Assembly (NCBI GenBank): GCA_030639555.1
Contig: DAOWCM010000017.1
Location: forward strand, 1 to 15,733
Length of the DNA stretch: 15,733 nucleotides
DNA from: Candidatus Eiseniibacteriota bacterium
Lineage (GTDB): Bacteria; Joyebacterota; Joyebacteria; Joyebacterales; Joyebacteraceae
Direction: 5' to 3'
The position numbers were made by a program, and so were the translations under genes. The notes beneath the pieces are model-generated. The model worked only from the letters and a program-made list of their open reading frames with translations, searched no databases and was not told the origin of the DNA. Shown here piece after piece: positions 7,573 to 14,765 of this stretch (positions are counted from its first letter, which is position 1; each line of letters opens with the position of its first letter).

Positions 7573-8487
7573 TCAGATGCCTCTCATGGTCCTCTCTCGG
7601 CGCTCGAACGTCGCTATCTCCCTGATGCCGGCCTTCTCGAGCATGCGGAGGGCGATGTCGAAGTCCATGCCGACCTGCTGGGGGGCATGAGCATCCGAGC
7701 CCAGCGTGACGGCGACGCCGTGCCTGGCGCAGGCCTTGAGGAACGGCAGACTGGGATACACTTCCACCGTGCGCTTCCTTAAGCCCGACGTGTTTATCTC
7801 TATGGCTACGCCTGCGTCCCTGAGCGTGCGCGCCGCCGTCTCGTACATGTCGTCTATCGGCACACTACTCACGATCCCGTGCTTCTTCACGAGGTCGGGG
7901 TGCGCCATGATGTCGAAGCCGCCCTCACGGACCGCCTTGCAGAAGAGCTCGAAGTAGCGCTCGTAGGTTTCGTCCGGATCGCGCCCGTGATAGCTCGACA
8001 ACCTCCTGCTGTCCCCGAACCCCCATCCATCTATGTAGTGAACCGCGCCATAGACATAGTCGAATTCTATCCCCTCCGCCGCGGCCCAGATCTCGTCCGT
8101 CTGGTCGGGGAAGTAGTCCATCTCTATACCGAGCCGCACCGTGATACCTCCAGCCTGGTCGCGGAGCTCGTTGACCAGACTGACGTACCGCGGGAGCTCG
8201 TCCGGCTCCATCGTCAGGTGCTCGTCCCTGATTCTCAGAAGCGGCATGTGATCGGCGAAGCCTATCTCGGGCAGGCCCCTCTTGACCGCGGCGCGCACGT
8301 AGTCCATCGGCTCTCCGACGGCGTGTCCGCAGAGCTTCGTATGGATGTGATAGTCGACGAGTTTGCCGAACTGGCTGGGCGTGAGCTCGCGCGCCCTGCG
8401 CGTCCATCCGAGCCGGCGACGTCGCAATCCACGCCTCACCCTGGTCACCTGGTGGCCGACACCGGCGGCCGGCCTCTTCGCGGTCAT
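7573..8487 (-). CDS. PHP-domain phosphatase, histidinol-phosphatase (HisJ/HisK) type
   Basis: A 304-residue PHP-family metal-dependent hydrolase. All family metal-binding blocks are visible: DYHIHT (45-50), GFADH (76-80), GIEMDYF (120-126), GAVHYIDGWGF (147-157), DIMAHPDLVKK (192-202) and LGSDAHAP (262-269). The GAVHYIDGWGF and EINTSGLRKR blocks match histidinol phosphatases, which remove phosphate in the next-to-last stage of histidine synthesis. No other his gene is nearby, so the substrate is not certain. The first 42 residues are an added Arg-rich segment (RVRRGLRRRRLGWTRR) not normal for the family. The start is nonetheless well supported: ATG at 8487 has GGTGGAGG before it and forms an ATGA overlap with the upstream gene's stop. 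Confidence 0.9.
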   Translation of the reverse strand: MTAKRPAAGVGHQVTRVRRGLRRRRLGWTRRARELTPSQFGKLVDYHIHTKLCGHAVGEPMDYVRAAVKRGLPEIGFADHMPLLRIRDEHLTMEPDELPRYVSLVNELRDQAGGITVRLGIEMDYFPDQTDEIWAAAEGIEFDYVYGAVHYIDGWGFGDSRRLSSYHGRDPDETYERYFELFCKAVREGGFDIMAHPDLVKKHGIVSSVPIDDMYETAARTLRDAGVAIEINTSGLRKRTVEVYPSLPFLKACARHGVAVTLGSDAHAPQQVGMDFDIALRMLEKAGIREIATFERRERTMRGI

Positions 8488-9032
8488 CGCCCCTCCACCT
8501 GCGGATCTCCTGCCAGGTCCAGCTCGCGAACCATGTCACGAGCCGCGACGAGCGCCATCTCCCTGAGCCTGTCGGGCGAATCGGTGACGGCGACGGCGGC
8601 CAGAAGACGACCGCCCAGGACCGATGAAGCCGTTCCTATGAGTTCTATGCGGCCCTCGGGTGCCGGGCGAACGTGAAGACGAACCGCGGCCCAGGCGGAC
8701 GCGTCCTCTCCGACGCTGACCTCAGCCGCGGATGCCTCCCTCAAGCCCCTGGCGAAGAGACGCGTGGCCAGCACGGCGAGTGAGTCCGCGGGGATCGCCA
8801 GAAGAGAATCTGGAACGGCGATCGTAGTGTTCTCGACGCGTATGGCGCGCGGACCCTCCATCGGTGCGAGTTCCGCTGAGCAACGGTAGACACCGATGAC
8901 CACGAGGGCGAGGCTCACAAGGAGCATCACCTTGAGCCACGGAGACTGGGCCCTCCAACCACCTTCCACTGAGGATGCGCCGGAGTCCGTGCCGCTATCG
9001 TGAAGAGAATCGACGTTCTCCCGGTTCCGCAC
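8484..9032 (-). CDS. Uncharacterised single-span membrane protein, 182 aa
   Basis: The product has a polar cytoplasmic start (1-31, Ser/Gly/Asp rich), one membrane segment (about 33-50, VMLLVSLALVVIGVY) and a soluble outer part (about 52-182). The soluble part seems to mix strands and helices and ends in an amphipathic helix (LREMALVAARDMVREL). I do not recognise a family. A Cys follows the membrane segment (residue 51), but no good lipobox precedes it and the N terminus is too long for a lipoprotein signal. GTG start at 9032, with GAGAGGAG 9 bases upstream; 6-bp gap after the symporter gene and ATGA overlap with the PHP gene, so it is co-transcribed with both. Confidence 0.75.
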   Translation of the reverse strand: MRNRENVDSLHDSGTDSGASSVEGGWRAQSPWLKVMLLVSLALVVIGVYRCSAELAPMEGPRAIRVENTTIAVPDSLLAIPADSLAVLATRLFARGLREASAAEVSVGEDASAWAAVRLHVRPAPEGRIELIGTASSVLGGRLLAAVAVTDSPDRLREMALVAARDMVRELDLAGDPQVEGR

Positions 9033-9038
9033 CGTCTG

Positions 9039-10502
9039 CTACTCCTCTCCCCACGCACGCCTGAGGAGGGCGGGATCGGGAGGCTTGGTGAACAGACTGA
9101 CTACGACGAAGACGACCAGCGAGACCGCGACTCCGGGGATGAACCCGTGGATGCCCAGCGGTTTCCCCGCCATCCTCCACGCCAGCGCGACCACCGTGCC
9201 TGCCACCATTGACGATGTCGCGCCCGCTCTCGTGCCCCGCTTCCAGTAGACGCCGAGCACGACGGGCCACAGGCACGCCGATGCGATGACCGCCCACGCG
9301 AACGCCGTTATGACGAGCACAAGGGCCGGTGGACGGTATGCAACGAACATCGCGATGAGCCCTGCCATCATACTGGCCATGCGACCGAGCATCAGTTCGT
9401 GGGATGTGCCCGGCGGCGGGACCACGCCTCTGGGCGCGCTTCGCGGTGCGCCTCCCACACGCAGGTCCCTCACTATCGCTCCGCTCACGATGATAAGCAC
9501 GGACGCGAACGTCGACATGCCCGCCGCCATGACGCCGGCCAGGAAGATGGCGCCGCCCCACGGGTTCAGGACCGCCTTCGTGAGCATCGGGATCGCGAGG
9601 TCGGGATTCTCCAGCGGCGGCAGGATCAGACGGCTCATCGCGCCGGTCATGTAGGGGAGCACGGCCATCGCGCCGCCCAGCGTCACCAGGACGACGCCCA
9701 ACCTCAGAACACGCGTACTCTTCATCGAGTAGAACCGCACGAGGAGCTGCGGCATGCCCCAGACCCCCAGACTCACGATGAGGGCAAACGACACGAGCCC
9801 TCCCCAACCCCACACGCCGGGCGTCTCGACCAGCCCGGGGTTCAGCGCCGCCAGGTCCAGGCTGGCCTGCGTGAGCCCTCCGACCCTGCCGAGCGTCGCA
9901 AAGGCCAGCAGGAGCAGGCCGAAGATCATGATCCAGGCCTGGATGAAGCTAGTCCAGACAACGGCCAGGTAGCCCCCGATCGACACGTAGATGAGGATGA
10001 TAAGTCCGGAGATGAGCACCGCCGATGTGTAAGGGATGCCCATCAGGCCTTCCATGATACGCCCCATGCCGACCAGGACGCTCACGTTGTAGACGATCAT
10101 GAAGATGAATATGGTGAGCGCCGAAAACACCTCCGCCTCGCGCGCTCCGTAGCGCTTCCCGATGAAGCCCGGGATGGTCATGGAGTCGAGACGCGTGGTG
10201 AACTCCCACAGCCGCCGCCCCAGCACTATCCAGACCAGCGTGCATCCCACGAGGACGTTCGCCGCGCCGATCCACAGTGTCGACATCCCGTACTTGTAGC
10301 CGAACGCTCCGCCGCCAATGATGACCACCGAGCTGAAGTACGCGGCCACGAACGAGAATGCGGTCACCCACGGACCGACCTGCCGCCCGCCGATGTAGAA
10401 ATCGGCCGCGCTCCGCGTCCTCCTGCCCATCCAGAGCCCCGTCCCCACGAGCATCGCAAGGTAGAGACCCAGAACAGTCACATAGACCCCCACGTTACTC
10501 AT
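9039..10502 (-). CDS. Sodium:solute symporter (SSS family)
   Basis: A 487-residue polytopic protein with about 13 predicted membrane segments, the expected LeuT-fold layout of the SSS/PutP family. The start is typical: GLYLAMLVGTGLWMGRRTRS then ADFYIGGRQVGPWVTAFS, with the SS of AAYFSSVVIIGG in the first core helix. It should move a small organic solute with sodium across the inner membrane; whether this is an amino acid, carboxylate or vitamin cannot be read from sequence. I chose the ATG at 10502, which has GGTGGAGG at good spacing, over an in-frame GTG at 10514. Its first eight bases overlap the end of a 40-codon membrane-protein gene (ATGAGTAA), so the two are probably translated together. 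Confidence 0.93.
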   Translation of the reverse strand: MSNVGVYVTVLGLYLAMLVGTGLWMGRRTRSAADFYIGGRQVGPWVTAFSFVAAYFSSVVIIGGGAFGYKYGMSTLWIGAANVLVGCTLVWIVLGRRLWEFTTRLDSMTIPGFIGKRYGAREAEVFSALTIFIFMIVYNVSVLVGMGRIMEGLMGIPYTSAVLISGLIILIYVSIGGYLAVVWTSFIQAWIMIFGLLLLAFATLGRVGGLTQASLDLAALNPGLVETPGVWGWGGLVSFALIVSLGVWGMPQLLVRFYSMKSTRVLRLGVVLVTLGGAMAVLPYMTGAMSRLILPPLENPDLAIPMLTKAVLNPWGGAIFLAGVMAAGMSTFASVLIIVSGAIVRDLRVGGAPRSAPRGVVPPPGTSHELMLGRMASMMAGLIAMFVAYRPPALVLVITAFAWAVIASACLWPVVLGVYWKRGTRAGATSSMVAGTVVALAWRMAGKPLGIHGFIPGVAVSLVVFVVVSLFTKPPDPALLRRAWGEE

Positions 10503-10617
10503 CGCCACCTCCACCCGACCCGGAGAACCAGACCGCCCAGGCGATTGAAACGGCGATGCTGGCCACCACGACCAGAAGAGCGCCGAAGGTCAGCCACGGA
10601 AGTCCAAAGGGTCCCAT
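10495..10617 (-). CDS. 40-aa single-span micro-protein, probable symporter small accessory subunit
   Basis: A short frame starting at ATG 10617 with an excellent ribosome site (AAGGAGGAGACG directly before it). It encodes MGPFGLPWLTFGALLVVV followed by ASIAVSIAWAVWF and a Gly/Ser/Asp/Glu tail. About residues 8-31 form one hydrophobic helix. Its TAA overlaps the ATG of the symporter gene by eight bases. Small one-helix proteins encoded directly before a sodium symporter are known (MetS-type subunits of NSS transporters, and small accessory proteins of SSS symporters). This one fits that layout by size, topology and position, though I cannot show sequence homology. It lies 15 bp after the outer-membrane protein gene. 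Confidence 0.75.
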   Translation of the reverse strand: MGPFGLPWLTFGALLVVVASIAVSIAWAVWFSGSGGGGDE

Positions 10618-10632
10618 CGTCTCCTCCTTGAT

Positions 10633-11487
10633 CTAGAAGAAGCGGTAGTAGACGCGGAGGTACGGCGCCCAGTCGTAGTCGAGCGTGCTGATGCCAACCT
10701 TGCCCTTCGCGCTCATCGACACCAGGGTGCTGAAGCCGATGTTCAGGTGGTTTCCGTTCCACATGATGCCAGGGCACACGTACATCCTCTGGAACTCCGA
10801 AGGCGTCTGGCTGTAGACGCCTTTGAACTCCCAGAGCAGGTTCCAGCTCTCGTCCAGCGGCGTCTCGATGGACACCAGGCCGACGATGAGGTCCGACACG
10901 TTCGCGCCGGTCTCACGGTTCCCGTTGAACCAGTACGTCACGCACGCGTGTGCCGTGATGGGACACTCCTGGTGGGTCACGACCGCACCGAGCATGTAGT
11001 CCGTGGAGCCGTCCGACAGGGGGAGCCTGCCGTCCCCTCCCGTATCTCCGGTTGGAAGCCTGACACCTACCAGCGCGGCCACACGCGGATATCCGCTTTC
11101 GGCTCGGAAGATCTGGAACTTCGGGTCAATCACGATATCGCCCAGACCCGTTGCCGACTCAGTCGTATCGAACTCGTACTCACGGTATCGATCCTCCAGC
11201 GGCAATGCCGCCCTCACGGTGAACCGGTCCGTGACACCGTAGTAGACACGGGGAACCAGCGATCCGGCGGTCCACTTCCGGTCTTCCCTGAAGCCTATCC
11301 AGCTTGACCCCCCGTTGCCGTCCTCCTGCCATGACTTGGTGAAGTTCAGCCAGGCGCCCCAGGTATCGATCATGAACGTACCGCGGGGGATGGTGTTGGC
11401 ACTGGCGCCGACGATGGGTAGTGCCTGTGCGGCAGGCGCCGCCAGCAGCAGTATGGCCGTCAGAGCGAGTGCGGTGGCTCTGTTCAC
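10633..11487 (-). CDS. Predicted outer-membrane beta-barrel protein
   Basis: A 284-residue secreted protein. The signal peptide (1-22) ends in AQA before LPIVG. The mature part alternates polar and hydrophobic residues with many Tyr, Trp and Gly residues (VPRVYYGVTDRFTVRAALPL, ATGLGDIVIDPKF, VGVRLPTGD). It ends in Phe (RVYYRFF), the normal C-terminal signal for barrel assembly by BamA. The GLGD and RLPTGD blocks resemble the phenol-degradation MetA-like transporter barrel family, so a small hydrophobic-solute channel is possible. Two Cys residues (in QECPITAHAC) could form a disulfide in a loop. GTG start at 11487 with AAGGAG 5-6 bases upstream. It heads a group with the micro-protein and symporter, suggesting joint uptake across both membranes (inference). 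Confidence 0.85.
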   Translation of the reverse strand: MNRATALALTAILLLAAPAAQALPIVGASANTIPRGTFMIDTWGAWLNFTKSWQEDGNGGSSWIGFREDRKWTAGSLVPRVYYGVTDRFTVRAALPLEDRYREYEFDTTESATGLGDIVIDPKFQIFRAESGYPRVAALVGVRLPTGDTGGDGRLPLSDGSTDYMLGAVVTHQECPITAHACVTYWFNGNRETGANVSDLIVGLVSIETPLDESWNLLWEFKGVYSQTPSEFQRMYVCPGIMWNGNHLNIGFSTLVSMSAKGKVGISTLDYDWAPYLRVYYRFF

Positions 11488-11522
11488 GTTCTCTCCTTAC
11501 GTTTCTCAGTGACGCGGGACAA

Positions 11523-11541
11523 CGCCCGCGGGCAGCGGGCG
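11523..11541 (-). other. GC-rich hairpin in the leader of the outer-membrane protein gene
   Basis: CGCCCGC (11523-11529) and GCGGGCG (11535-11541) form a perfect 7-bp stem with a 5-base loop. It lies between the candidate promoter at 11567-11595 and the GTG at 11487. It may be a stabilising or attenuating leader stem, or a terminator of the nitroreductase transcript that ends at 11610. There is no U tract either way. Confidence 0.35.
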
Positions 11542-11566
11542 CTTGAGATTTGAACCCTGTCAGAAG

Positions 11567-11595
11567 ACATTACCGCATGCCCTGGGGACCGTCAA
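11567..11595 (-). promoter_or_regulatory. Candidate sigma-70-type promoter before the outer-membrane protein/symporter group
   Basis: On the minus strand TTGACG (11595-11590) is followed after exactly 17 bp by TAATGT (11572-11567). RNA would start near 11560, giving a leader of about 70 bases with a GC-rich stem. The form is almost identical to the candidate promoter at 7522-7550, which strengthens both. Confidence 0.5.
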
Positions 11596-11609
11596 TTGCA
11601 GGTTCTCGT

Positions 11610-12167
11610 CTAGCCGCCGTACGTGTCGAGGTACGCGAATTTCTCGAAGGGATGCCTCTCGGGACGCTTCGCCTCGCCGGCTGCCTGTGTCTCCGACAGT
11701 GCGGCACCGATCTCATCCGTGTGCTTCCCAACGATGACCAGAGTTACCACGGTCAGGTCATCGGGAATTCCCAGAACGCCCCTTACCTTCTTCGGGCTGT
11801 AGCCGGCTATCGGATGTGCGACGAGACCAAGCTCGGTCGCTTTCAGGATCAGCTGCGCGGTCGCCATGCCCGTGTCGAAGAGGAAGTAGTCTCGGCCCAG
11901 TATCTGGCAGTCGAGATCTGCCCGGCTCATCACCGCGACGATCATCGACGCCGACCTGGCCCATGCGTTCCCGTCCGGTAGCGCCTCGAACAGGCGCTCG
12001 AGAACCTCTCGCTCCCGCACGAAGACGAACCTCCACGGCTGGTTGTTGAAGCAAGAGGCTGCCAGGCGCGCCGCTTCTGCGAGAGCGCGGACGGTGTCCT
12101 CCGTTATCTCGACCGGCGCGAGCGCCCTGTATGCTCTTCTGGTCTCGATGGCTTCGTTGACGTTCAT
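11610..12167 (-). CDS. Nitroreductase-family FMN oxidoreductase
   Basis: A 185-residue cytoplasmic flavoprotein that would use NAD(P)H or a similar donor to reduce a nitro, quinone, flavin or related substrate. It has the family start NEAIETRRAYR (4-14), whose Arg residues contact the FMN phosphate, and NNQPWRF (41-47). LILKATELGLVAHPIAGY (106-123) is the usual later helix and FMN-side turn. The C-terminal FEKFAYLDTYGG is also family-like. The ATG at 12167 has GGGAGG 7 bases upstream; an upstream in-frame start at 12212 has no such site. It follows korB by 41 bp and may share its transcript. The substrate cannot be inferred. Confidence 0.92.
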   Translation of the reverse strand: MNVNEAIETRRAYRALAPVEITEDTVRALAEAARLAASCFNNQPWRFVFVREREVLERLFEALPDGNAWARSASMIVAVMSRADLDCQILGRDYFLFDTGMATAQLILKATELGLVAHPIAGYSPKKVRGVLGIPDDLTVVTLVIVGKHTDEIGAALSETQAAGEAKRPERHPFEKFAYLDTYGG

Positions 12168-12208
12168 GGTGCGGCCTCCCTTAGTCCGGTCGCTGGTTCG
12201 GTGGCAGC

Positions 12209-13051
12209 TCATTGGTTCATCAGTGTCCGCACACGTTCGAGCCGGTCGTCCCGGTTGGGGTGACTTGCGACCGGGTTCCAGTCGCCGTAGAGTCGCGCCC
12301 CGTGCGATGGCCGCTCGACCCGGTAGAGAACCCCCGATGGGAGCCGCTCCGTCTCGCGCGCCAGCCTCAGCGCGTCAGCGAGCGTCGCCGCCGGCGCGTC
12401 CACGGTGTCCACCGCGGCGGCGTACTCCTCATACGTATCGTTGAATGTGATGCTCGGCTGGAGCACCTCGACCAGCGAGAACCCCTCGTGCTCGACCGCC
12501 GCAGCGATGATGCCGGACAGTTCGTCGATCCTCGCTGAGAACTCCCGCGCCACGAACGTCGCGCCGGCTTCCAGCATGAGGACCAGCGGATTGAACGGGT
12601 CTTCCTCGTTGCCGTGCGGCGTGGATGGTCCCTCAAATCCGGCCGCGCTCGTCGGGGAGCGTTGGCCCGTCGTCAGCGCGTAGACGCCGTTGTCGTGAAC
12701 GATCACCGTAATGTCCGCGTTACGTTTGGCCGCGAACAGCAGGTGCGCGATCCCCTCGCCATACCCCGCCCCGTCACCGGTGAAAGCCAGCACCTTCAGA
12801 TCCGGATTGGCCAGCTTGACGCCCTGCGCCACCGACATAGACCTTCCGTGCAGTGTGTAGATGCCGGATAACGACAGGTAGTCGAAAATCTTCGCGTGAC
12901 ACCCGATGCACGCGGTCATGAAGAGCCTGTCACGCGCGATGCCGCGCTCTTCCAGCGAGGATACCGCCCTCTTCACGGCGTTCAGAATCCCGAAGTTTCC
13001 ACATCCGGGGCACCAGGTGTTTTCGGCGCCGGTCGAGAGATCGTCTCTCAT
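12209..13051 (-). CDS. korB: 2-oxoacid:ferredoxin oxidoreductase, beta (thiamine-binding) subunit
   Basis: A 280-residue subunit that binds thiamine diphosphate and a [4Fe-4S] cluster and, with KorA, oxidatively decarboxylates a 2-oxoacid to an acyl-CoA with reduction of ferredoxin. CPGCG (14-18) gives two cluster Cys and IGC (49-51) the third. TLHGRSMSVAQGVKLANPDL (66-85) and TGDGAGYGEG (91-100) to HDNGVYALTTGQRSPT (119-134) are the thiamine and magnesium site. The expected fourth cluster Cys in the block VEVLQPCxTFN is Ser here (S200, codon AGC). Cys48 is an added Cys close to the third ligand. No separate ferredoxin-like delta gene is adjacent. The ATG overlaps the korA stop as ATGA. Two-oxoglutarate is a likely substrate by family, but pyruvate or another acid is not excluded. 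Confidence 0.93.
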   Translation of the reverse strand: MRDDLSTGAENTWCPGCGNFGILNAVKRAVSSLEERGIARDRLFMTACIGCHAKIFDYLSLSGIYTLHGRSMSVAQGVKLANPDLKVLAFTGDGAGYGEGIAHLLFAAKRNADITVIVHDNGVYALTTGQRSPTSAAGFEGPSTPHGNEEDPFNPLVLMLEAGATFVAREFSARIDELSGIIAAAVEHEGFSLVEVLQPSITFNDTYEEYAAAVDTVDAPAATLADALRLARETERLPSGVLYRVERPSHGARLYGDWNPVASHPNRDDRLERVRTLMNQ

Positions 13052-14718
13052 GTCGTTGCTCCTCGGATATCACGGGCGAGTTCTCTGGGCTCGAAGGGCC
13101 GGCCGTCGTACCGCGTGATCACGCTCGAGGCGCGCACTCCGGCACGCTCCGTCATCAGTGTCGCAAACTGGCCCGTCGAACTCTGCTCCACGACTATCAC
13201 TGACTCGTTCCTCAGATCTTCAAACTCCCAGACGGGGAACGGTTCCAGATAGACCGGCTGCACCACGCGCGCCCTGATACCTCCGGCAATGAGCGCTTCG
13301 ATAACACTCAGAGTGGTCGACCCGTAGGTCAAAATGACGGGACCGTCGTCTCCGAACCGATTGACCGTTCTCACACCGCGCAGGTGCTGCGCCAGCGAGG
13401 CGCCCTTCCGGTCCCTTTTGTCGTGCATTGCCGCGATGGCATCACCCTCCTCCGTAGTGATACCCGCTTCGTCGTGCTCGTAGCTGCTCCACTTGATGGA
13501 CTCCGCGGACGGCGGAAAGAGGAGCGGCGACACGCCGTCATCGGTGTTGCGATACCGACGGTAGCCTTCATGTCCGACCGGCTCGGTCCAGGCGACAGGC
13601 TCGGCCCACGCGGCCGACGCGACATCAATGTCCGCCGTCACCCTGCTTTCTGAGAGGTGCTTCTCCGTGAGGAGTATTCCCGGCGTCTGATAGGTCCACA
13701 CCATCGCCAGCATCTCGGCGGCAAGCGTGAAGGCCTCCCCGACGGTACCGGGGGAAGCCACGAGCCTCGGGAAATCCCCGTGTCCCTGGTTCAGGGCAAA
13801 CCGCAGGTCGGCCTGCTCAGTGTAGGTGGGAACGCCCGTGGACGGACCGGGCCTCGATGAGAGCACGCAAAAGAACGGCGCCTCCGCCATGCCCGCGAAA
13901 GAGAACGCCTCCTCCATGAGTCCGAACCCGCCTCCGCTGGTTCCGACCATCACACGCGCCCCCGCCGCGGCAGCACCGATGGCCATATTGGCCACCGCGA
14001 GTTCGCTCTCCGGATGAACGACCGTGATTCCGAGGTCCCTGTCGTGAGCCGCCAGGTAGTGCAGAACAGTGGACGCGGGGGTCATGGGATAGCCGATGTA
14101 CATGTCCAGCCCGGCCGCAGCCGCTCCGAGCGCGATCGCCTGATTGCCGGTGAACATGTGCCGCTCGCCAGAGCTCGGCGCAAGCGTGAAGCGGCCGCCG
14201 ATGCTCCTCCGCACGTGGTCGTGGATCGCGCTGGCGAACGCGATGTTGTTCGCGAGGTCGTGCTTGTATTCCCGCTCGATCAGCGCCGCGAGCTCCGCGG
14301 GCGACTGGCCGATGGCCGCGCTCAGGGCCGCTATGCCGCTGACACCGATTCTGAGCGCGGCGTCCGGGTACTTCGCCGCCTCGGTCGTCATCGGAACACC
14401 CACGCCCTCGCCGTCTTCCACGACGTCGGAGTTATAGACCATCACACCGCCATCGGCGACGTGCGAGCGGTGGATCCCGTAGCTCCTCTCGTCCAGCGCC
14501 ACCACGAGGTCCGCCCCCATGTAGTGACTTAGCACCGCGCGAGTGGACGTGCTGACGACCGTGAAGTTGTGGCCTCCCCTTATGAGGCTCGGGTAGTCGT
14601 CCATCTGAAAGACGTGCCTGCCCGTGGACGAGAACGCGTTGGCGGCGGTCGTGCCCGCCTTCTTGACGCCCTCACCGGCCTTCCCGCCGATGATGTACGT
14701 GAACACTTCTGCCTTCAT
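13048..14718 (-). CDS. korA: 2-oxoacid:ferredoxin oxidoreductase, fused gamma-alpha subunit
   Basis: A 556-residue subunit. Residues 1-180 are the gamma domain with YIIGGKAGEGVKKAG at the start and the DYPSLIRGGHNF block (41-52). About 185-556 is the alpha part: GNQAIALGAAAAGLDMYIGYPMTPAS (191-216, with the substrate/thiamine-facing Thr of YPMTP), GTSGGGFGLMEEA (259-271), RPGPSTGVPTYTEQADL (289-305), and the C-terminal domain with LTYGSTTLSVIEAL. This gamma-alpha order is that of KorA/OorA-type enzymes. The ATG at 14718 has AGGAG 9 bases upstream; an in-frame start at 14775 adds 19 residues with no support. It is the first gene of the kor group and overlaps korB by 4 bases. Substrate as for korB. 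Confidence 0.93.
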   Translation of the reverse strand: MKAEVFTYIIGGKAGEGVKKAGTTAANAFSSTGRHVFQMDDYPSLIRGGHNFTVVSTSTRAVLSHYMGADLVVALDERSYGIHRSHVADGGVMVYNSDVVEDGEGVGVPMTTEAAKYPDAALRIGVSGIAALSAAIGQSPAELAALIEREYKHDLANNIAFASAIHDHVRRSIGGRFTLAPSSGERHMFTGNQAIALGAAAAGLDMYIGYPMTPASTVLHYLAAHDRDLGITVVHPESELAVANMAIGAAAAGARVMVGTSGGGFGLMEEAFSFAGMAEAPFFCVLSSRPGPSTGVPTYTEQADLRFALNQGHGDFPRLVASPGTVGEAFTLAAEMLAMVWTYQTPGILLTEKHLSESRVTADIDVASAAWAEPVAWTEPVGHEGYRRYRNTDDGVSPLLFPPSAESIKWSSYEHDEAGITTEEGDAIAAMHDKRDRKGASLAQHLRGVRTVNRFGDDGPVILTYGSTTLSVIEALIAGGIRARVVQPVYLEPFPVWEFEDLRNESVIVVEQSSTGQFATLMTERAGVRASSVITRYDGRPFEPRELARDIRGATT

Positions 14719-14765
14719 GATCGCGAACTCCTGCCGGAGAGGATCCCTCGCCTGTTCGTGGCATC

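Noticed and set aside
9399..10631. A 410-codon open frame on the plus strand opposite the symporter gene
   Set aside because: It is an antisense shadow of a high-GC membrane-protein gene. Its product is dominated by Arg, His, Asp and Gln with no domain signs and no ribosome site, while the minus strand gives a clear SSS symporter.
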